Assembly: GCA_044221555.1 (NCBI GenBank)
Contig: JBGAOY010000017.1
Location: forward strand, 25,934 to 89,933
Length of the DNA stretch: 64,000 nucleotides
Direction: 5' to 3'
Origin: JAEUJM01 sp044221555
GTDB lineage: Bacteria; Actinomycetota; Acidimicrobiia; Acidimicrobiales; DATDAH01
Below the pieces are notes generated by a model. It searched no databases. It was not told the origin of the DNA and was given only the letters and a program-made list of their open reading frames with translations. Each line of letters opens with the position of its first letter. The stretch's first letter is position 1. Below are positions 41,304 to 49,116 of this stretch, piece after piece. The position numbers were made by a program, and so were the translations under genes.

Positions 41304-42540
41304 TCAGCCGGGCGCCGGCGCCAGCCGGGGGTTCACCGCGGCAGTGCGCCCCGGGGCCACCGCCACTGAGTCGGCCGAGGCGAAGTCGGCCCGGTCGTGG
41401 TCGAACTCGAACCCGTTCGCGCCGGTCGGGTCGACGATCGCCACCTTGTAGCTCCCCGCCCCCAGCCCGCCGATCACGTACGCCCCCGCCTCGTTCGCCA
41501 CCGCGCCGCCCACGACCGTGCCCGTCGCCGCGTCCACTGCCACCACCCACGCACCGCCCACCGCGGCCCCGCTCCCGTCACGGGCGACCGTCCCCGCGAT
41601 CGAGCCCGTCGGCCCGGCCGGCGCCAAGGCCGCGCTCACCGTCGCCGGCGCGCCGCCGGAGGCGGTCACCAGCGCGGCACCGCCGTAGTCGCCGAGTGGC
41701 CGGTCGTCGAAGAACTCACCGGTGTGTCGACCGGACGGGTCGAGCAACTCCAGCCGGTACTGGCCCGGCGCCACCGCCAGCGTGTACGAGCCGTCGGCGA
41801 CCGTCGCCGCACCCCCGGCCAACGAGCCGTCGCTGCCGATGGCCAGCACCCATCCGCCGGCGACCGGCGCTCCCGACACCGCGTCGGTCACCGCTCCCCT
41901 GATGCTCGCGGTCCGCGACGGGGGCGCCGGCCGTGCCGCCAGTCCCACGTCGACCGGGGTCGTCCGCCCGGCGGTGACGGTCGTGCGGTCGGCCAGGGAG
42001 AAGTCGGCCCGGTCCCGCTGGAACTCGAAGGCGTGGGCGCCGGTGGGGTCGATGATCGCCAGCTTGTAGCTCCCCGCCGGCAACCCGCCGATCGCGTACA
42101 CGCCCGAGCCGCTCGCCACCGCGCCACCCCGCACCGTGCCCGTCGCCCCGTCGAGCGCCACCACCCAGGCACCGCCCACCGCGGCCCCACTGCCGTCTCG
42201 GGTGACCGAACCGGTGATCGACCCGGTGGGCCCCGCCGGCGCCAGCGCCGCGTTCACCGTCGAGGACGACGCCGCGGCGACGGCCACCACCCTCGCGGCC
42301 TCGAAGTCGCCGAGGGCGCGGTCGTCGAAGAGCTCGCCGGTGTGTCGACCGGACGGGTCGAGCAGCTCCACCCGGTACGGGCCCGGCGGGACCGCCATCG
42401 AGTACGTGCCGTTCGCAGCCGTCACCGCCCCGCTCAGGGAGCCGTGGGCGCCGATGGCCAGGACCCAGCCACCGGCGACCGGTGCGCCCGACACCTCGTC
42501 GGTCACCACCCCGGCCATGGTGCCGGCGGCCAGCGCCCCC
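41304..42540. repeat. 618-bp tandem duplication inside the amylase gene
   Basis: The two-module unit is repeated with a period of 618 bases (206 codons); for example GGTGTGTCGACCGGACGGGT lies at 41721 and again at 42339. The units are diverged enough to be an older event than the RCC1 duplication at 62.5 kb. Confidence 0.8.
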
Positions 42541-44090
42541 ACGTGGATGGCCAGCGCGCTCATGGCCGGGACGGTGGCGGTGAAGCGGCCGCTGGCGTCG
42601 ACGGTGACCGTGTCGCTCGAGCAGGCACCACGGGTCACCGGGACGACGGTCACGTTGCAGTAGGTGCCGGCGGCCATGCCCGTCTGGAACGTGCGGGTGA
42701 CGGGAGCGGTCTCGGCGTTGACCACCACGTAGCCCAGCGACCCGCGGCCGAAGGCGATCTGGTCGTTGCCGTTCGTCCACCAGTTCGTCACCGACGGGTT
42801 GGCCGCGGTGGCCGAGCGGAACCCCACCATCCCGGCGATGGGGCGGTGGCGGTGCTCGCACATCCACGGGCCGTCGCAGTCGGCCACGCCACCCTGGAAC
42901 ACGCTGGTGGTGGTGCCGTTGGCGTCGGAGGGCGGGCCCTGGTCGGTGTTGGTGAAGTCGTAGCTCGACATCACCGACGGGTGCCCGTAGGGCCATCCCA
43001 GCGCGAAGACGTTGGCCAGGTCGTGCACGGCGCCGTTCTTGAAGGTGACGATCGACCCGCCGCTGCCGTGGCCTCGCTGGTTGTCGTGGTTGTCCGTGAA
43101 GACCTGGGCGTTGGCGCTCGGGAGGAACCCCCACGACGGCCCGAAGTTCGACAGCCACGACAGCTGCCCGCTGAGGAACACCCGGCTGATCTCCCGGCTG
43201 TAGGCGAACTCGGTGACGTCGCCGTTCCCCACGTACTCGCTGGCCCGGATCGGCTCGCCCGAGCCCTCGATCACCTCCTGGTACACGTACGGGTCGCCGT
43301 GGAGACGGGACTCGATGGCGGCGATGTCCGCCGCCGCCATGTGCTTGGCCGCGTCGATGCGGAAGCCGGCCACGCCCAGGTCGACGAGGTCGTTCAGGTA
43401 GGCGGCGATGCGGTCGCGCACCACGGCCGAACCGGTGTCGAGGTCGGCCAAGTTCAGCAGTTCGCAGTTCTGCACCTCGTAGCGGTCCTGGTAGTTCGCG
43501 ATGTCGTCGGTGCCGTTGCGCCCGCAATGGTGGAAGTCGGCGGTGGCCCACAGCCCAGGGAAGTTGTAGGGCGTGTAGGTCGACCCCCCGCTGCCGGTGC
43601 CCGAGCCCACCGCGGCCATGTGGTTGATCACCGCATCCACATAGATGTCGACACCGGCCGCCCGGCAGCGGCCGACCATCGACGCGAACTCGGCCCGGCT
43701 GCCGCTGCGGCTGGTCAGCTGGTACGACACCGGCTGGTAGCGCTGCCACCAGGGCCGGCCGGCGACCAGCGCGTGCTCGTTCGGCGGCGACACCTGCACC
43801 GCCTCGTAGCCGTTCGGCCCGAGGAACTCCTCGCACTCGCGGGCGACGTCGGCCCACGTCCACTCGAACAGGTGGACGATCACGCCGCCCGGGCGCTCGA
43901 CCGACGTCGCCGCCTCCGTCGCCTCGGCCCCACCCGCTTCGGCGCCCTCCGTCGGCCCGCTCGCGGCGGCGCGCGCCGCGGCCGCGGGCACGGGCGGGGT
44001 GGCGACCGCACCCGAGGCCGCCAGCACACCCACGAGCGCCAGCACCCGCACGGCGGTGGACGTCGCGCACCACGGCCGTTGCTCCCCCAC
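41304..44090 (-). CDS. Secreted GH13 alpha-amylase with four beta-sandwich modules
   Basis: From GTG 44090 the protein has 928 residues. A signal (VRVLALVGVLAASGAVATPP) and an Ala/Glu-rich spacer precede the catalytic barrel. VDAVINHM is region I, GFRIDAAKHM holds the nucleophile (about Asp245), YQEVIEG the acid/base Glu (about 271), and FTDNHDNQRGHG the third Asp (about 334). An all-beta C domain follows (GYVVVNAETAPVTRTFQ). Residues 523-928 are four carboxypeptidase-regulatory-like modules in A-B-A-B order with a 206-codon period. It would degrade starch-like glucans outside the cell. It is divergent from the RCC1 gene at 44223, sharing 132 bases of promoter DNA. Confidence 0.92.
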   Translation of the reverse strand: MGEQRPWCATSTAVRVLALVGVLAASGAVATPPVPAAAARAAASGPTEGAEAGGAEATEAATSVERPGGVIVHLFEWTWADVARECEEFLGPNGYEAVQVSPPNEHALVAGRPWWQRYQPVSYQLTSRSGSRAEFASMVGRCRAAGVDIYVDAVINHMAAVGSGTGSGGSTYTPYNFPGLWATADFHHCGRNGTDDIANYQDRYEVQNCELLNLADLDTGSAVVRDRIAAYLNDLVDLGVAGFRIDAAKHMAAADIAAIESRLHGDPYVYQEVIEGSGEPIRASEYVGNGDVTEFAYSREISRVFLSGQLSWLSNFGPSWGFLPSANAQVFTDNHDNQRGHGSGGSIVTFKNGAVHDLANVFALGWPYGHPSVMSSYDFTNTDQGPPSDANGTTTSVFQGGVADCDGPWMCEHRHRPIAGMVGFRSATAANPSVTNWWTNGNDQIAFGRGSLGYVVVNAETAPVTRTFQTGMAAGTYCNVTVVPVTRGACSSDTVTVDASGRFTATVPAMSALAIHVGALAAGTMAGVVTDEVSGAPVAGGWVLAIGAHGSLSGAVTAANGTYSMAVPPGPYRVELLDPSGRHTGELFDDRALGDFEAARVVAVAAASSSTVNAALAPAGPTGSITGSVTRDGSGAAVGGAWVVALDGATGTVRGGAVASGSGVYAIGGLPAGSYKLAIIDPTGAHAFEFQRDRADFSLADRTTVTAGRTTPVDVGLAARPAPPSRTASIRGAVTDAVSGAPVAGGWVLAIGSDGSLAGGAATVADGSYTLAVAPGQYRLELLDPSGRHTGEFFDDRPLGDYGGAALVTASGGAPATVSAALAPAGPTGSIAGTVARDGSGAAVGGAWVVAVDAATGTVVGGAVANEAGAYVIGGLGAGSYKVAIVDPTGANGFEFDHDRADFASADSVAVAPGRTAAVNPRLAPAPG

Positions 44091-44222
44091 CGCATCGAGC
44101 CTACGGAGCCGCGTACCGACCGTGCCGTTCCCGCCACGGCGCTCGGCCGCCGTGACCGCCGAAGCGTCGCCCGGCACGAGCGGTACGGTGGCCACGCCGT
44201 CGGAGTCGGGGAGGCTGTCGTG

Positions 44223-46751
44223 GTGCGCAGGGTCCTGGTCGCGGTGCTCGTTCTCGCCGGGGCACTGGCCGCGGTGTCGAGTGCCGCCCCGCCGGGGGGT
44301 GCCGACGGCAACGAGGCCCCGGGCGCGCCGGCGGCGTTCCGCTCGATCACTGCGGGTGGAGCGCATGCGTGTGCGATCGTAACCGCTGGCCGGCTCAAGT
44401 GCTGGGGGAACAACCCAGAGGGACAATTGGGCCAGGGCGACCGGGTCAACCGTGGCGACGGCCCCGGTGAGATGGGCGCCGACCTTCCCGCGATCGACCT
44501 GGGCGTCGGGCGCACCGCCACCGCCGTCACCGCCGGCAGCCAGCACGTGTGCGCCCTGCTCGACAACGGCACCGTCAAGTGCTGGGGTGACGGCAACAAC
44601 GGCGCCACCGGGTACGGCGACACGTTCGACCGGGGGGTGGTCGCGGGCCAGCTCGGCGTCGGCCTGGGCCCCGTCGACCTCGGCACCGGCCGCACCGCCA
44701 CCGCCATCAGCGCCGGCGCCAACCACACGTGCGCGCTGCTCGACAACAGCACCGTCAAGTGCTGGGGCAACAACGACAACGGGCAGCTCGGGCTCGGCGA
44801 CTCCTCCACCCGGGGCGACGGCCCCGGCGAGATGGGCGACAACCTGCCCGCCGTCAGCCTCGGCACCGGCCGCACCGCCACCGCCATCAGCGCCGGGTTC
44901 ACCCACACCTGCGCGCTCCTCGACAACGCCACCGTCAAGTGCTGGGGACAGGGCACCGACGGACGGCTCGGCCTCGGCAACATCACGAACCGCGGCGACA
45001 GCACCTCGCCGGGGCACCAGATGGGCGACAACCTGCCCACCGTCAGCCTCGGCACCGGCCGCACCGCCGTTGCCGTCAGCGCCGGGTTCAGCCACACCTG
45101 CGCCCTGCTCGACAACGCCACGGTCAAGTGCTGGGGCGCAAACCAGTTCGGTCAGCTCGGCCTCGGCGACACCACGCCGCGCGGCGACGCAGGGGGTGAG
45201 ATGGGCGACAGCCTGCCCGCCGTCAGCCTCGGCACCGGCCGCACCGTCACTGCAATCAGCGCCGGCGCCGGCTACGACTGCGCCCGGCTCGACAACGCCA
45301 CCGTCAAGTGCTGGGGCAGCAACTCCTCGGGCCAACTCGGCCTCGGCGACACCGTGAACCGCGGTGTTGCCGCAGTGGAGATGGGCGACAACCTGCCCGC
45401 GGTCCAGCTCGGCGCCGGCCACACCGCCACCGCAGTCACCACGGGCGACTCCTTCGCCTGCGTGCGCCTCGACGACGCCACCTTGAAGTGCTGGGGCCAG
45501 GGCGCCAGCGGCCAGCTCGGGCAGGCGGGCACCGCCAACCGGGGCGACGGCGCCGGCGAGATGGGCGACAACCTGCCGACGGTGCCGCTGGAGGGCACGG
45601 GCATCGAAGGCACCGTGGAATCGACGACCGGGCCGTTCCTGCCGGGCGTGCTGGTGGCGGTGCTTCGGCCCGGCGACTTCTCCATCGCCGGGGGCGGATC
45701 GGCCAACGGCAACGGCGACTTCAGCATCGCCGTGCCCGCCGGGCAGTACTTCGTCTACGTCGTGGACCGCACCGGCGGCTTCCAGCCCGCGTTCCTCGGC
45801 GGGCCGACCACCGTCACGGTGACCGCCAACCAGATGACGGTGGCCAACCCGACCATGGCACCGACCACCGGGTCCATCGTCGGCACCGTGACCCAGACCG
45901 GCAACGGCGCCCCGGTGTCCGGTGCGTGGGTGCTGGCGCTGAACGCCACGACGGGTGCGCCCGAGACCGGCGTGGTGGCCGACGGGTCCGGCCAATTCAC
46001 CCTGGCCGGCCTGCGTCCCGGCAACCACCTCGTGGCCTACCTCGACCCAGCCGGCGGCCACGGCACGCGCTTCCACCCCAGCGCCACCACCACGGCCGCG
46101 GCCACTCCTGTGGCCGTCACCGCCGCGGGCACCGCCACCGCCAACGGGTCGTTGCCCGCGCAGACGGTGACGGGCACAGGGGCCGCCATCACCGGACGGG
46201 TGGGTGAGCCCGGCAGCAGCAGTGGGTTGCCCGGCGTCCTGGTGCTGGCCCTCCGGGCCGGCGACCTCACCATGGCCCGGGGGGCGGTCACCAACGCCAC
46301 CGGCAACTACATGCTCAACGTCGCCTCCGGCGACTACAAGCTGGCCTTCCTCGACCCCACGGGGCGCCACGCGATGGAGTGGCACGACGACCTGCCCTCG
46401 AGCGGGATCGCCGGCGCCACCTCGGTCACCGCTCCCGCGTCGGTGAACGCCACCCTCGACCAGACCATCGGCGCGATCTCCGGCACCGTGCGGAACGCCC
46501 TGAACCAGCCGTTGACCAACGCCTGGGCCATCGCCATCGGCCCGACCGGCGTGGCCGGCGCGGCGGTCACCACGACCGGCAGCTACACCATCTCGAACAT
46601 CCCGGTCGGCACCTACCGGCTCGCCCTCGTGTACCCACCGACCGGCGCCTTCGAGTACTGGCAGGACGCCCCCGACTACGCCGGCGCCACCGTCTTCGTG
46701 GTCACCGCCGGCGACACCACCGGCATCGACGCCACCATCGGCGGTCCCTGA
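44223..46751 (+). CDS. Secreted RCC1-repeat protein with four-module cassette
   Basis: I use GTG 44223 (GGGGAGG eight bases upstream; GTG 44220 is the alternative), giving 842 residues. The signal RRVLVAVLVLAGALAAVSSA is followed by ADGNEAPGAPAAFRSI, nearly the same as in the 36320 protein. Seven Cys-paired RCC1 repeats cover residues 40-455 (HTCALLDNATVKCWG, DNLPAVSLGTGRTATAIS). Four beta-sandwich modules follow in the same order as in the 36320 and 38920 proteins, ending EYWQDAPDYAGATVF. The two RCC1 genes are clear paralogues. Whether the repeats form one seven-bladed propeller is inference. No cell-wall anchor visible. Confidence 0.88.
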   Translation: MRRVLVAVLVLAGALAAVSSAAPPGGADGNEAPGAPAAFRSITAGGAHACAIVTAGRLKCWGNNPEGQLGQGDRVNRGDGPGEMGADLPAIDLGVGRTATAVTAGSQHVCALLDNGTVKCWGDGNNGATGYGDTFDRGVVAGQLGVGLGPVDLGTGRTATAISAGANHTCALLDNSTVKCWGNNDNGQLGLGDSSTRGDGPGEMGDNLPAVSLGTGRTATAISAGFTHTCALLDNATVKCWGQGTDGRLGLGNITNRGDSTSPGHQMGDNLPTVSLGTGRTAVAVSAGFSHTCALLDNATVKCWGANQFGQLGLGDTTPRGDAGGEMGDSLPAVSLGTGRTVTAISAGAGYDCARLDNATVKCWGSNSSGQLGLGDTVNRGVAAVEMGDNLPAVQLGAGHTATAVTTGDSFACVRLDDATLKCWGQGASGQLGQAGTANRGDGAGEMGDNLPTVPLEGTGIEGTVESTTGPFLPGVLVAVLRPGDFSIAGGGSANGNGDFSIAVPAGQYFVYVVDRTGGFQPAFLGGPTTVTVTANQMTVANPTMAPTTGSIVGTVTQTGNGAPVSGAWVLALNATTGAPETGVVADGSGQFTLAGLRPGNHLVAYLDPAGGHGTRFHPSATTTAAATPVAVTAAGTATANGSLPAQTVTGTGAAITGRVGEPGSSSGLPGVLVLALRAGDLTMARGAVTNATGNYMLNVASGDYKLAFLDPTGRHAMEWHDDLPSSGIAGATSVTAPASVNATLDQTIGAISGTVRNALNQPLTNAWAIAIGPTGVAGAAVTTTGSYTISNIPVGTYRLALVYPPTGAFEYWQDAPDYAGATVFVVTAGDTTGIDATIGGP

Positions 46752-46849
46752 GGCCTGGGGCACTTCGTCGGCGGCCGCTCGGAGTGGCGGCGGTCGGGAG
46801 CGGCAGTCGAGCCTGGCGACGGTTTGCCGGTCGCGGCACGGCCGTCGCC

Positions 46850-46855
46850 TAGCGT
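46850..46855 (+). promoter_or_regulatory. Leaderless -10 hexamer of the Rieske gene
   Basis: TAGCGT at 46850-46855 lies six bases before ATG 46862, so transcription should begin at or near the start codon. The same layout precedes many other genes in this window. Confidence 0.55.
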
Positions 46856-46861
46856 GGCCGG

Positions 46862-47800
46862 ATGCCAGAACCGGCGGCCCTCACCATCCCGGCGCGGTGC
46901 TACAGCGACCGCCAATGGGTGTTCACCGAGAACGAGAAGCTGTGGCGCAAGGCCTGGCTGCTCGCGGGGACGGTCGAGCAGGTGGCCGAGCCCGGCGACT
47001 TCGTCGAGACCCGCTACGGCCTCGCCCCCATGATGCTGGTCCGCGGCCAGGACGGCCGGTTGCGCGGGTTCGAGAACGTGTGCCAGCACCAGGGCGCGCC
47101 GCTCTGCCTCGGCTCGGGCCAGGGCCTCACCGAGATCGAGTGCAAGAACCATCGCTGGTGCTGGGACCTCGGCGGCCACCTCACCGCCGTCGACTTCGGC
47201 CAGCCCGTCGGCGACGGCAACGACATCCCCCTGCGACCGCTCGTGGTCGAGGCCTGGGGCCCGTTCGTGTTCGCCACCTTCGACCCCGGCGCCCCGCCGC
47301 TGGCCGACGCCATCACCACGCTCGTCGCCACGCTCGACACCGCCGGCGTCGACCCCGACTCGCTGCGCTGCCGGTCGATCGTCACCACCCTGGTGGGCGG
47401 CAACTGGAAGTCGCTGCTCGACGGCGCCACCGCGGTGGGCGCCGCGCCCGACCTGGGGGCTCGGCAGTACCCCGACCTCACCGTCCGGGTCGACGGCGGC
47501 ACCGTCACCATCGTGCGGGCGCGGCCCTACGTGTCGATCGACCGCGCCCAGTTCGACGTGTTGGTGTTCGAGCCCCGCCCGGCCGGCGACGCCGATGCCG
47601 GGCACCGGCCGCTCGAGGTGACGCTGAAGGGCGACGCCGAGCTGCCGCCCGAGACCGGCGTCGACCCCGCGCTCATCGACTTCGCCCGCCGCCAGGTCGG
47701 GGCGGTGCCGCCCACCGACGACCTCACCGCCGACACCGGCACCCCGGACCTGCTGGCGCTGCACACCTGGCTCGACGCCTTCGGCGTCACCGCCGGCTGA
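46862..47800 (+). CDS. Rieske [2Fe-2S] protein resembling ring-hydroxylase alpha subunits but lacking the iron triad
   Basis: The 312 residues begin as a Rieske oxygenase (RQWVFTENEKLWRKAWLLAG). The cluster ligands are Cys74-x-His76 (NVCQHQGAP) and Cys94-x2-His97 (CKNHRWCWDLGG). In normal alpha subunits the catalytic domain then shows NWK..EN..D.YH....H. Here it is NWKSLLDGATAVGAAPDLG, with no histidines, and the total length is about 100 residues short. The mononuclear iron site therefore seems lost. It may work as an electron carrier, a regulator, or an accessory subunit. The next gene follows after 38 bases. Confidence 0.85.
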   Translation: MPEPAALTIPARCYSDRQWVFTENEKLWRKAWLLAGTVEQVAEPGDFVETRYGLAPMMLVRGQDGRLRGFENVCQHQGAPLCLGSGQGLTEIECKNHRWCWDLGGHLTAVDFGQPVGDGNDIPLRPLVVEAWGPFVFATFDPGAPPLADAITTLVATLDTAGVDPDSLRCRSIVTTLVGGNWKSLLDGATAVGAAPDLGARQYPDLTVRVDGGTVTIVRARPYVSIDRAQFDVLVFEPRPAGDADAGHRPLEVTLKGDAELPPETGVDPALIDFARRQVGAVPPTDDLTADTGTPDLLALHTWLDAFGVTAG

Positions 47801-47838
47801 ACGCCGCCCGCAGGCAGGCCACCGATCGAGGAGCCACC

Positions 47839-48303
47839 GTGTTCGAGAAGCGCCTGAAGAAGAGCGGCACCCGCTGCGACGCCGTGGTGGTGAGGAGCAC
47901 GCGCACCGCCTCGTCGGTGGGCAGCACGCCGGCCAACACCCGGGTGCTGTGGAAGGTCGACGTCGAGGTGCGCCCGCCGGGGCGGGCACCGTTCGGCGAC
48001 GAGGTGACCGTCAAGGTGCCGCCCGGACAGAGCGGCCCAACCGCCGGCACCGTGTTCCCCGCCTGGGCCCACGCCACCAAGGACAAGGCCTACGTCGAGA
48101 CCGGGGGCGCCGAGGCCCTCGAGGCCGGGATGAACGCCCGGCTGGCCGCGTCGGGCATCCAGGTCGACGTCCCCGAGGGGGTGACCGACCCCGCCGAGAT
48201 GACCCGCATCCTCAGCGAGCAGATCGAGCGCCAGCAGGCCGAGCAAGCCGCACAGGCCACCGCCCCCGACGCGTCCGGCGACGACCCCTCCGCGGCGGGG
48301 TGA
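47839..48303 (+). CDS. Hypothetical protein downstream of the Rieske gene
   Basis: The 154 residues start at GTG 47839 with GAGGAG upstream. The N-terminal half alternates strands (CDAVVVRSTRTASSVGS, TRVLWKVDVEVRPPG, GDEVTVKVPPGQ), compatible with a small beta barrel. The C terminus is an amphipathic, Gln/Glu/Ala-rich helix (MTRILSEQIERQQAEQAAQ). No membrane segment. Related short actinobacterial proteins carry a SHOCT-like tail, but I cannot confirm this. It is probably co-transcribed with the Rieske gene. Confidence 0.72.
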   Translation: MFEKRLKKSGTRCDAVVVRSTRTASSVGSTPANTRVLWKVDVEVRPPGRAPFGDEVTVKVPPGQSGPTAGTVFPAWAHATKDKAYVETGGAEALEAGMNARLAASGIQVDVPEGVTDPAEMTRILSEQIERQQAEQAAQATAPDASGDDPSAAG

Positions 48304-48329
48304 CGCCGGCCGGATCCGCCGACGGGGAC

Positions 48330-48381
48330 CGTTCTGGTGGCTCGAACACGACGGTGACCACAGGATCCACCCACCGGAACG
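48330..48381 (+). repeat. 52-bp dispersed palindromic element, copy 1
   Basis: The element begins CGTTCTGGTGGCTCGAA and ends CCACCGGAACG, so its ends are inverted repeats. The reverse complement of 60876-60927 has the same length and matches at 44 of 52 positions without gaps. It lies between two convergent genes. It resembles REP/MITE-type intergenic repeats. Confidence 0.8.
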
Positions 48382-48411
48382 AGCGGTGGGCCCCGATGGA
48401 CCCGGCCGACG

Positions 48412-49116
48412 TCAGCTGACCAGGGCGAGCACGTCGGCCGCCGCCGCGGCGCCGTCGAAGATCACCTCGCCCTGGCGGAGGGCGATGCAGCGCTCGGCCC
48501 GCTCGACGTAGGTGGGGTCGTGGGTGGCCACCACCAGCGCGGCGCCGGCGGCGTGGCGCTCGTAGAGCAGCTCGACCAGCGCCGAGCGGCCGCTCAGGTC
48601 GAGGCCCACGAAGGGCTCGTCGATCAGCAGCAGGTCGAAGGGCCGGGCCAGACCGAGCGCCAGCGAGGTCTTCTGGCGCAGGCCCCGGCTGAAGCGGGCG
48701 GGCAGGTCGTCCACCCGGTCGGCCAGGCCCAGCCGCTCGACCAGGTCGGCCTCGGCGTCGCCGTAGCCGTCGGTGCCGTGCAGGCGCCCGAGGTAGTCGA
48801 TGTGCTCGCGGACGCTCAGGTCGTCGTAGAGCACGGGCTCGTCGGGCAGGAACGACACCGCGGCCCGAGCCTCGAGCGATCCCGCCGGGAAGCCGTCGAT
48901 CTCGACGTCGCCCTCGGTGGCGTCGAGCAGGCCGGCCACCAGGCGGAGGAAGGTGGTCTTGCCCGAGCCGTTGTGCCCCACGAGCACCACGCTCTCGCCG
49001 GGAGCGACCTCGAGGTCGAGCGGGGCCAGGGCCTCGACGTCGCCGTACGACTTCATCAGCCCGTCGGCCACCAGCACGGGCGTGGGCCCCTGCGGCTTCT
49101 TCTTGCGCTTGGTCAC
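48412..49116 (-). CDS. ABC transporter ATP-binding protein
   Basis: The 234 residues start at GTG 49116, which overlaps the upstream permease stop (GTGA). A Lys-rich start is followed by Walker A GHNGSGKTT, a degenerate signature FSRGLRQKTSLALGL in place of LSGGQ, Walker B LLLIDEPFVGLD, and the switch histidine ATHDP. The D-loop is normal. The family resembles DrrA/CcmA-type ATPases of ABC-2 exporters. It surely works with the overlapping membrane gene. Cargo unknown. Confidence 0.9.
   Translation of the reverse strand: MTKRKKKPQGPTPVLVADGLMKSYGDVEALAPLDLEVAPGESVVLVGHNGSGKTTFLRLVAGLLDATEGDVEIDGFPAGSLEARAAVSFLPDEPVLYDDLSVREHIDYLGRLHGTDGYGDAEADLVERLGLADRVDDLPARFSRGLRQKTSLALGLARPFDLLLIDEPFVGLDLSGRSALVELLYERHAAGAALVVATHDPTYVERAERCIALRQGEVIFDGAAAAADVLALVS

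Noticed and set aside
44091..46763. N-terminal extension of the amylase frame antisense to the RCC1 gene
   Set aside because: No domain on that strand, while the plus strand has clear RCC1 repeats and a signal peptide; the amylase signal peptide begins after 44090.
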